From: Chlorella sorokiniana | Lineage: Eukaryota > Chlorophyta > Trebouxiophyceae > Chlorellales > Chlorellaceae | Assembly: GCA_025917655.1 (NCBI GenBank) | Contig: CP084610.1 | Location: 1-64,000 of the forward strand | DNA: 64,000 nucleotides | Reading direction: 5' to 3' | In this document: positions 1-9,133 of the stretch, piece by piece | How positions within the stretch are numbered: the stretch's first letter is position 1 | How the letters are laid out: every line of letters begins with the position of its first letter | The notes under the pieces: model-generated | Database searches by the model: none | What the model saw: the letters and a program-made list of their open reading frames with translations, nothing else | What the model was told of the DNA's origin: nothing | Program-made: the position numbers and the translations under genes

Positions 1-233
1 CTAAACCTAAACCCTAAACCCTAAACCCTAAACCCTAAACCCTAAACCCTAAACCCTAAACCCTAAACCCTAAACCCTAAACCCTAAACCCTAAACCCTA
101 AACCCTAAACCCTAAAAACCCTAAACCCTAAACCCTAAAACCCTAAACCCTAAACCCTAAACCCTAAACCCCTAAACCCTAAACCCTAAAACCCTAAACC
201 CTAAACCCTAAACCCTAAACCCTAAACCCTATA
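1..233. repeat. Telomeric repeat array (CCCTAAA)n
   Basis: Uninterrupted head-to-tail CCCTAAA units run from the first base, with the C-rich strand reading inward, as expected at the left end of a linear chromosome. This is the plant-type TTTAGGG telomere unit found in Arabidopsis and in Chlorella-type green algae. The first ~112 bases are almost perfect; after that single units carry an extra A or C (for example near 113-119, 137-141 and 170-175). Confidence 0.97.
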
Positions 234-385
234 CCCTATACCCTTAAAACTAAACCCTAAAACCTAAAACCTAAAACCTTGAAACCTAAAAAACCTAAAC
301 CCTAAAACCTAAAACCTACAACCTAAAGCCTCAAAACCAATAACCCATTGGAACAGCAAGTTTAGGTTTTCCGGAAACCCTAAAG
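234..385. repeat. Degenerate telomere-like repeats
   Basis: Units decay into variants such as CCCTATA, CCTAAAA and CCTACAA, ending in isolated telomere-like words near 363-385. This is the usual transition from active telomere to subtelomere: older repeats no longer corrected by telomerase. Confidence 0.85.
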
Positions 386-1630
386 TGAAAACCTAAACTG
401 TTTTTCCACAGTTTTGCATGATTCTTTGCCAAAAAATGTATCCTGATGCGGAGCGGGACTTGATTTGGGGTTGTTGCTTGTTACATTGTGAGACAATGGG
501 GACAATGAAGTAGGCGGGCTAATGGGTCATCTTTGGAAGTGAGGCAAGACGGTGAGAAAGCATTGCGCTTTCTCGTCCCTTATCTTCATAGCCAGTTGGG
601 TTGCCACCGATTTCCCAAATCTTGATCCCAATTTTGATTGATTGTGCATTCTTGGGAGCATGGCAGATGTATGAGTTGCAAAGACGGGTTCCTTGTCGTT
701 GTATGTTAAAACCTTATCATTCACCGTTGTGTTATTGACCACAGGATGAAAACCGTGGGGGAACATGGCAAGAAGCAAGATGTGGGTCAATGCGGGTAAC
801 ATATACGGGGCCAAGACACATGCTGAGCATGCGCGGCATAGCAAAGGAGTGCAATTGCGGTAGTGTGTAAGGAGCTCATTACGATTTGTTTGTTGCCATC
901 AAGCAATCTTTGTGGTCCAACCTTTTGTTGTTCCCTAACCATTAAACGCTCTTAAAATTTTTGAGCACCACGTTGCAGAAGATGTATGCCATTGAAGAGC
1001 GGACACCCAAGAACATTGTGCATGGTGCATGCACATCATTTTACTCCCTTAATGCAGTAGCATGCAGAAAATGCTTTGAACCAACCGGAACGCTTTGCAA
1101 CAAACCCATTGTCTTCAGACATTTGCAATGGGCTTTCCCGACCGCAATGCTTTAGGATTTGCATTGTAGGTGTACGTAACAATACAATGTTGTTGTACCA
1201 CAAATGTTGTAATGTCAACATTTGCTGAGAAGCGATATATCGACAAGCACATGGCGACACCTGGCCCTACACACGGCCGGCGGGAAACAAAGCACTCATG
1301 CATCATTGTTGCTTGCCGAGCTGCCATTGTAACGTGAGTATGCCATAGCCCGTGGCGCAAGCCGCGAGGTGGCCAGCCGCCGCGCCGCCACGCCGCGCCA
1401 CTTGGCACACGCTTTGCTCTTGCGGCAGCCTGTTACCGTCAGCGCTGCTCCTGCCAAGATTGCCAATGTGCCGGGGATCAACATGCCTAGCAGCCTGCGG
1501 CGGGGGTAGCACGACACGAAGCACAACAAAGTTGGTCGACGTCGATGCAGCCCCCAGCCCCCAGCCATGCACACAATAGTAAAGAACGGTGCTTGCATGG
1601 TGAACCAGTACATCGGAAGCAGCACACCAC
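386..1630. other. Gene-free subtelomeric region
   Basis: About 1.2 kb with no gene I can support. Bases up to about 1250 are visibly richer in A and T than the rest of the window; from about 1340 the sequence becomes GC-rich like the genic part. The longest reading frame (105 codons, minus strand, 527-844) resembles no family I recognise and has no clear exon structure. The right part probably holds the 3' untranslated region of the neighbouring minus-strand gene. Confidence 0.6.
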
Positions 1631-4600
1631 TCACAAGCCGGTGTTGGGGCCGCTAGGCCGGCTCTCAGTGGTGGCTTGAACTGCGCTCTCCACCTGCACC
1701 TCCAGAGTCTGCGGCAAAGGTACACACGCATGCCAGCTCAACGCCGCCAAGGCAGCAACACATGTTAGGCCTTGCCCATCCGCAATGTTCATACAGCTGG
1801 GCTGCGCAAAGCACCCCGCACCCCTCAGTTCCCAAATCTCCCGATGGCTGGCTCAGGCGCCCCTGCTGCCGCTTGCCTTCCCGTACACTTACACGCAGGC
1901 GTTCGCACGCACCCGCCCCTACCCCCACCACTTGCACCCCACTCCCACCCACCCACCCACCCACCCCTTCATACACGCACTTGAACACACATTCAATTCC
2001 CACACATGCCCACCTTGGTGGTCCGGCCAAAGAAGCGGTCAGGGTCGGACGAGAGCATGTCAATTGTGTCATCGGCCGACAAGCGCTCCACCTCCAACGC
2101 GGCGCTGATATCGTCGTCTGGGATCGAGGGCAAAAGGTGGCAAATAATCGAGCATAGCAATGAGAATAAGGCAAGCAATAACCACAGCAGTGAATGCAAG
2201 AGGTGTCGCAGCAGAGCAGGCCACTCCGCACAAGCAGGGCGGCACGCTCACCGGTTGCCCCTGCTGGAACGTCCACTCCGAGCGTGGCCGTGACATTGGC
2301 AGAGAGGGTGCGGCGTGCCACCTGGCGCACGGACACCACCTGCACATCATCTGCAGGCAGCAAGGACATGCATGAGGGCAAAGAGAAGGTTGCGGGTCAG
2401 ATGATAGCCTTTCCATGAAGGAAGGAGTTGAAAAGCACTGGCAGCATTCGAGATGCCGCCACAGAGCTACTGCTCCCTCGCTGGCAAAGACGCCGCTTGC
2501 AAACCGGCAGCTCCACGCACCCAGCGAGATGTTGAACTGCTGCGCGGTGTCGGCGCGGATGAGGCTGGTCACTATGGCCTCCGGAGCTGCGTTCACCCCC
2601 GCCTGCGGGAGCGTCATGAAGGACGCACAGAGGAACACGTGAATTGAGTGCAGGCAAACATGCCGCATGCCATGCATTGCACCCGCACAGCTTCTAGGCC
2701 GGCGCGGCAGCAGCGATGGCCAGCTTGGGAGAGAGGAGGTTCAGCCACTGCTCGTTGCAATGGGCCCTACTCACCCGAACCACCACGTCCTCGGGATCCA
2801 CCCCTGTGAGGATCACCCAGAAGGAGACCACCACCGCGTAGCTGCAGGGCAGAATAAGCGATGGTCAGTTTGCATACAGTGACAACAAGCCGTGGCGGAG
2901 CTGCCGTAATTGGCCAGTCACAGGAAAGGTCAAAACATTCTGCCATGGTCCTGCGGCGCCAGCACACCCACCGCGGAGCCTGGTAGCTGCCGGGGACCCG
3001 CGGCACCTCGCAGGCGGCCTGGCCGTCCTCCCGCGTGGTGGTGTTGGCGGGACAAGGCAGGCAGAGCGAGGAGTTGGCTGCGGGGGCGGGACCAGAGCTG
3101 TGTTTTAGGAAATACGTGTATGCTATAGGCCGAGAGAGGATATGAAAGGCACACGATCGATTCCCGGGCTCTCCAGCTCTGAGCGACCATGGCTGCAAGT
3201 AGCATGCTTCGCCACACATCCTCGCCCCATGCCTCACCCGCAGGCGCGTATGTCCCCTCTATGCAGTTCTTGCAGTAAGATGAACCCCAAGAATAAGCAA
3301 ACGTGCCAGGGCTGCAAGAGCGGCACGCGGGAGACTGCGCCTGCAGCGCAAAAAGGTGCAGGCAAGGCGGCAGCTCAGTTGCAACTTGCCAGGCATGACT
3401 GGCGCGTGTAGGGGCGATGTCACTAATGAGAAAGGAGAGCTCACCACTGGTGCAAAGGTTCCAGGTGGGCACATGTGGCAGGCGCTCGAGTTGACTGCAG
3501 CGAACAGAAAAGGGGAGCGCGTTGGCCAATTGATTCAATGTTAAGGATAACAAGGGACACCAAGACCATACAAAGAGGCCTTCCTTGCAGCCCATGGTTT
3601 CCGCAACACACCTGCTGCTGCAGCCCAGCCGGCTGGGCACACGCTGCACATGGGCTGCAAAGCGGGCGACAGCGGCCAGCCTCGCGGCCGGGCTGCAGTG
3701 TTGTTGCTGCTGCTGCCGACGCCTGCCAAGGGACCATTTACGCCTGCGGCGGGTGCCGCCACTGCCAGCTGCTGCTTGCGGCTGCCTGACACCACCACAA
3801 ACTCTATTGGGTAGCGCTGGGCGGTAACACCGTCCTCCGCCACTACCACCACCTGCGCAGCATGGAAAGGTAGGCAACTTCATTCAATCGCTCCAAACAG
3901 TGTGGTCCCAGCCGCTCCAGGAAGCTTGATGCTGGCGACAGGAAGGAAGCGTGGCTGCCCGGCAACTATCATGTGCTGCCACAGCTGCTGCCACGGCAGC
4001 CCCACCTCGGCCTCCAAGCGCGACCCCGGCAGCAGGCCCATGATGAAGGCGGAGGGCAGAAAGGAGGCGTTGCTGCAGCGGCAGGAGGGAAGACAAGTTG
4101 GAGATGTTCGGGCGCCGAGCGTGGCAGCGCTGCTAGCCTGGAGCTGCAGGTGTGTGCGAGGCACAGTGCATGCGACAGATCCTGCTGATCGGGAGCCGCA
4201 GAAAAGCGATGGCACACTGCTCTATTGCCGCTTGTAGGCCATGCAACACAGGATTCACGAAGGCTACAGCCTCATGCACGCAAATGCAGCAGTGCACCTG
4301 CGCTGCTGCACCCCGGCGGTGGTGTCCTCCAGCTGGTCAGCCGCAACATCGCCACCCCGGGACAGCACCTGCCCGTTGACCTCCACGCGCACGCCCGGCA
4401 CGCCAGGGAATCGCAGTGCGGGGTCAGGCTGATCAAGCGGATGCTCTCACTGACGTTGAGCCTGAGCAGCTGGCCTGCAGCGGGTGAAGGGGATGGCAGG
4501 GGCATCTGTGTGAGCAGTCGGCGATGCGTTGCAAAACGGCAGCACTTGCAAGCCGCCCCGCATATGCTGCCTGCCAAGCCGACAGGCAACAGCGCCAAGG

Positions 4601-7517
4601 AAGGAGAGCATGCAAAACAGCACGGAGCCCACCAGGCTGGCAAGGCTTGGGCTCTGGCCTTGCGGCAAAGCCACTGTCAGCAACGCCCGTGTCCAGAGCA
4701 GTGCGGCTGGGCAGCTGCCGGGCAGTGCTGTTGGCGCTCGCAGGGCCGCAAAGGAGCATGGTCGTGTCGTCAGATGACTTGACTGCAAGAAACAGCACCA
4801 CATCTTACTCATTAGGCAAATGTAAAGGCAACCTGTGTCCAAAACAACGGACCCTTGACCCTTGACCCTTGCCCCCTCTCCCAGCTTCACGGGTGTCATA
4901 TTTGCTGCCACTGTTCGGCCCCACAACCCATCCGACCCAATCCCTCCCACCCACCTGTGATGGATTCCAGCTCGGCATGTTCAGGGTCGGCCAGCCGCAC
5001 CACTGCCAGCTTATACCGCTCCACAGCGCCGCTTTCGCTATGACTGGCATGGCTGCTGTTGCTGCTGCTAATGCTGCTGCTTGCCGTCGCCTGCAGTTTT
5101 TGTCCACAAAAAGCAGATTAAGTAAAACGCAGATGAAGGGGAGGAGCGCGGCAAGAGAATGAAATGTGTGCTGTCAGTCCAGGAATTTTCCACGCACTTA
5201 CCACAGCAGGGGGCTCCACCAGCGCAGGAAGTGTGAGAGCAAACTCGTTTTGGCCTGCCGCCAGCGGCAGCACCCAGGCTGTCTGTGTGCAGCTACTGTC
5301 GCTGCTCGCCTTCCCGCCCTCGACTGCCGCGTTCTCGCTTCCGCTACTGCTGCTGCTGCTGCTGAGATCTTCTGCGACAGAGAAGGCGGCCGTGCCGCTG
5401 CTTGAACTGGCCAGGCTAACGTCACCGCTTGCCAACTCGCCAGCCTCACAGTCGCAGGCGGATGCGGCAACCTCGGCAGGCGCGGGCGCAGGGTCCCCCG
5501 GGCCCTACTCTCTGTGCTGCCGGATCGTGTCACACTCACATTGCCCTGCAGTGCAAACTCAGAAACTTGCATCAGCACCAGCAGACACCTGTGATAGGGA
5601 AGAGCAGGCTGCGACACCTGCCGGTCCGTCGGCATGCATGCAGGCGCAACGTCGGCATGAATGTCCCGCACAGTCTCAGCAGGCATGACGCGTGCAGCAC
5701 CTGGATGCCGCCGCGCAGGCAGAGGGTGACAGAGGCGACGTCGCTATCCACCATGGCGGCGTACTCGCGAACCCTGCGGCGGGGCAGAAGAGTGGGACAT
5801 GTTTACGCCCAGGCAGGCACGGCTCGCCAGACAAGCACACACATACGCGCAAAGGCAAGCTCACTCTGCCTCGAGCAGGGTGCTGCTGAGGTCGATCACG
5901 GTGCCGTTGAGGAAGAGCCCGAAGTCGGCCTCCTCGCCTGCAAGACCAGGCATGCAGGCATGATCAAAGCTGACTAGGACCTCAATTGAGGCGAAGTGCG
6001 CATGCATGGAGGCACAAACAGGGGAGCTGCAAGCTTCACAAGCAGCGGCAAGCGGTATTCCACAACATATACAAGCAGAATGCCGACCTGCAGCGCTGCT
6101 GTCGTCAGTGCTGATTGGACTGCCCCCGGCGCACCACCGCTGCAGCTGCTGTTGCCACGTAAGGCTGACCCGGGGGCAGGTGCCCAGCCGTGTGCCAAAG
6201 ACGTGGAGCGCTACGGCGCCCGGCTGGGGTTGCACACGTGCGTTGTACACAGGCTGAAGCTCCAGCGCTGCACAGCCCCAAGAGGTGGAAATCCAGCAGC
6301 ACGAAAGTCAAGGTTGCAGGTCAGCGGGACACGAGGAGCCCAAACCTGCCGCAAGACTCCTGCCAGCAGCAGCCAAGCGGCGGAAAATGCATGTTGCAAG
6401 CAGCGGCAGCGGCACCCACCCATGCGGTAGTCAGCCTGCGCCGGGATGCGCTCCCAGGCAATGGGCACCCGCACGGCCTGCTCCAGCGCCAGATCACTGC
6501 CCTCCGCTCCGCCAGACGGCGGCTGGAAATACAGGAAGCCGCTGGCAGCGCGGCTGGGCACAAACTGCTGCTTGGCTGACCAGCCGGGGCCGCCATTGAG
6601 CAGAAGCAGTGCATACTTCAGGGTTGCGGGCTCCCGCAGGCGTCCCGCCAGCATGCGCACGGGGATGCTGACCCCCTCACTCCCATCGCTGCTGGAGTCG
6701 CTGGCGTCCCCGTCCGGCGGGTAGGCGGCCTGGTTGGCCACGTAGCCAAAGAGTGGCGCCGCCTCGGCCTCTGCCTGCTCGGCGGCAGGGCCGGGGATAG
6801 GTGCGGCAGCTGAGGCAGCATCTGATGTATCTGCCGCCGCCTCCTCCAAGTCTAGCATGAGGGTGGTGCTGTTGCGCCGGCTGTCAATGTTGGCCCCTGA
6901 CGCCGCCACCAGCTGAACGCGCAGCAGCGGTTGGCCGGTGGAGCCGTCGCCGCCATCGTCGCCGCCAGAGCTGCCGCTGGGTGCATACAGCGCATCTTCC
7001 AGCACTACTGCGAGCGGAAGCTCCGCAGCGGAACGTAGGCGTACGTGCTTGGCGCCAGGCGGATCACCTGCCTGCCAGCTGAGCAGGGCCGGCTCCAGCC
7101 AGAGCTCCTCCCGGGTTGGCAGGCGCCCAGGCGAGCCGGCTGGTGGCATTGCTGCTGCTAGGAGGCAGCAGCAGGTCCAAGGTAGCGGTAATGGGCTTGG
7201 ATGCCTTGCCCCGCAGCTGCACCGACACCTGCACGTCGCCGGCGACAGCGCTGCCGTTGTCAGGCGATGGCAGCACCAGCGTCGCCTGCGCCATTTGCAG
7301 CTGCGGAGGCGCAGCGGCCGCTACGCACGTCACCTGCACATAACACTCGCAATGATTCTCAGCACATGCCAGAACCAGTGCTTCTCTGCAGCTCCTAACC
7401 CTCATCAAAGCCTTGGCACATCATCGGCGACTGCCGCTCACTCACCAGCGCCAGCGCAGCTGCTGCCGCCAGCGCCCAGCACTGCAAAGCTGCAGTGCAT
7501 AGCATCCTCTGCCGCAT
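1631..7517 (-). CDS. Secreted multidomain protein: beta-sandwich, cadherin-like and GCC2/GCC3 cysteine-rich modules
   Basis: Multi-exon gene. The chosen start (7517) gives MRQRMLCTAALQCWALAAAA, a signal peptide ending near a GT donor at about 7450. Then come Calx-beta- or Ig-like beta-strand stretches (exons about 7330-7100 and 7100-6420), further beta-strand exons (5435-5170), a cadherin-like beta-sandwich exon (VTAQRYPIEFVVVSG, about 3840-3780), and cysteine-rich exons of GCC2/GCC3 (ephrin-receptor-like) type: CSVCPAG (3650), CHMCPPGTFAP (3470), CRSCSPGTFAYS plus CKNCIEGTYAPAG (3330-3250) and CLPCPANTTT (3060). The 3' part encodes repeats of the pattern A.-GVDP-DVVV- (2830), AEAIV..LIRADTAQQFNISL (2620), DDVQVVSVRQVARRTLSANV (2350), DDDISAALEVERL (2110), and a last exon TLEVQVESAVQATTE up to the stop at 1631. 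No membrane segment is evident, so a wall or extracellular protein is likely. Frames change near 7100-7150, perhaps a lost base. Exon limits are approximate. Confidence 0.7.
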
Positions 7518-8051
7518 GCTTCTAGTTGCGCACGCCGACAAGGAGCCGCATGGCGAGGAGGCAGGCCAGAAGAGGGCGAAGCTGGTCACCCGCTGGACTT
7601 CCACGCCAAGCCGGGAGGGCTAGTGAAAGGAAATTGGTCTCCGAAACATCGCAGCCCGGTTACAGCGCAACCACAACGCGGCGTGTGCAGCAGTAAAAGT
7701 TCAAGTGAGGTGAGCCCGTCGCAGATAGGTGTAAGTCACGTATGCGGCTAGCGTTGCCGAGTTCAGTGGCTTTGGCCTTGGGGCGGAACATCTCGCGAGA
7801 AGTTGTCACCTGCCACAGCGCCAGCATGGCGCAGTGCACTGAGTGCACTGCGGGTGCTGCTAGCCAGGCAGCCCAAATGTGGGTTCCCAATGTGTGCCAG
7901 AGACCATTTGAGGACTTTCTTGGTTTTCAGTTTATATAATGTGTTTTACTTTCAAGCATGAAAGAGCTGATACAGCAAGCCCACCATTGGGGAGTGTAGG
8001 GGAAGGCAGGCGGCAGACAAGGATATCAAACAAGAAGATGTCTTGTGGCCG
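7518..8051. promoter_or_regulatory. Intergenic gap: promoter of the secreted protein and 3' region of the RING gene
   Basis: 534 bp between two minus-strand genes. It should hold the promoter of the secreted-protein gene (near 7518-7650) and the 3' untranslated region of the RING gene. A minus-strand TGTAA lies at about 7659-7663, far from the RING stop. No other structure was seen. Confidence 0.4.
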
Positions 8052-8642
8052 TCAATTCTCCACGCCCACAACCCTGCGTCTACACACTGGGCAGGGCCGC
8101 TTTTTGCGTGTCAGGCGCTCGGCACACGAGGGGCATGCTGCCCGGTGGCCGCACGGCATCAACACCAGCAGCTGCGGCACCGCCTCTTTACAGCTGCCGC
8201 AGCAGCGTAGCGTTGTGCGTTGTGTGGTGGTAACTCGCACGGGCTCGCTGACATCGACTTCTACAACCACAGACTTGCTGCCGCTGGGAATGCCGGCTTG
8301 GCGGATTGCGCGCAGCACGGCGTCCGCAGCGGCAGCAGCTCCGCCCGCTTCTGCGCCAGCGCTCTGCTGGCTAGCTGCCTGCTCCGCTTGCGCCTGTGAC
8401 ACTGCTGCTGCCACTGCTTCTGCAAGGCTTTCAGATGCTTTTGAGCTGCCGGCGCGGGAGCTGCGGATGTGGGTGTTGATGACCAACCGCGTCGCCTGCC
8501 CGCTTCCGCTGCCCTGCTGTGCGTCTTTCAGCGCAGCCTGCACAGCTGCGTGCACAGCTTCTGATACTGCTGGGTCTGAAACAGAACCACGTATTTTCGG
8601 CGTTGGGTGGTCGTACTTTGCAGTGGATGTGCAGCAGCCCAT
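8052..8642 (-). CDS. N-acylated C3HC4 RING-finger E3 ubiquitin ligase
   Basis: Single exon of 196 codons. The C-terminus holds a C3HC4 RING finger of the zf-C3HC4_3 type: CGSC, then LMPCGH, ACPSC and CPVC with canonical spacing, so it should bind two zinc ions and recruit an E2 enzyme. I chose the internal ATG at 8642 because it gives MGCCTSTAKYD: Gly2 for N-myristoylation and Cys3/Cys4 for palmitoylation, so the ligase is probably membrane-anchored, as in the plant LOG2/MGRN-like ligases. The same frame stays open to an upstream ATG at 8762, which would add 40 residues and hide the acylation site. The middle is a low-complexity Ala/Gln helix-prone stretch. Target proteins cannot be read from the sequence. 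Confidence 0.85.
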   Translation of the reverse strand: MGCCTSTAKYDHPTPKIRGSVSDPAVSEAVHAAVQAALKDAQQGSGSGQATRLVINTHIRSSRAGSSKASESLAEAVAAAVSQAQAEQAASQQSAGAEAGGAAAAADAVLRAIRQAGIPSGSKSVVVEVDVSEPVRVTTTQRTTLRCCGSCKEAVPQLLVLMPCGHRAACPSCAERLTRKKRPCPVCRRRVVGVEN

Positions 8643-9133
8643 TTCCACACCTGCATGTGCGGCAACGAGCGGAGGTGCATCATCAGGGGACCGGAGGCGC
8701 ACCATAGGGGAGCGGAGGCGCATGTCCTGCACGGCCTGATGCAAGCTTTGTTTGCTTACCAAATGCGTCTATGCCCACCGACCACAACGAGAAGCCGTCG
8801 CTGTAGGCTGGTTTGAGTTGTGAAAGAGCTGGTGAAGTGTTCCGGAACCCCAAGTAAGCTGCAATTCACCATACACAGAACAAAGGGAGCATCACGATAA
8901 GCTGTGCTACCGGTTTCGTGCTGTGGCCGCGAAATGCTGACTGGCGAGTGCAGGGGAATGCCTCTGCCCGCTGCCCAGCAAGCATTCTCTTTTAGTCTCT
9001 GCTTAGTGTGCACGTTCAAAGAGAGGTGCAAATCTCGCAGTTCTGCGACTGATGGCGCAAAAAGTGGGGCTGCTAGGGCCCCACGTCCTCTTTCATCGAG
9101 TTTGACTGATTGAAACACGCCAATCAACGGGCC
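8643..9133. promoter_or_regulatory. Divergent promoter region (RING ligase / histone deacetylase)
   Basis: About 490 bp between the divergent starts at 8642 and 9134. It must carry both promoters and leaders. Apart from the short direct repeats near 8670-8722 I see no clear TATA box or known element. Confidence 0.5.
8668..8722. repeat. Three imperfect 21-22 bp direct repeats
   Basis: The core CGGAGG(T/C)GCA occurs at 8670, 8692 and 8713. It lies just upstream of the preferred start of the RING gene, so it is in its 5' leader, or would encode an RLRSP-like repeat if the upstream ATG is used. Confidence 0.6.

Noticed and set aside
527-844. Subtelomeric protein gene on the minus strand
   Set aside because: 105 codons, no recognised motif, no splice or codon-use support; its composition differs from all real genes here.
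1-1630. Telomere-associated retroelement or helicase gene
   Set aside because: No reverse transcriptase, integrase or helicase motif was found in any frame.
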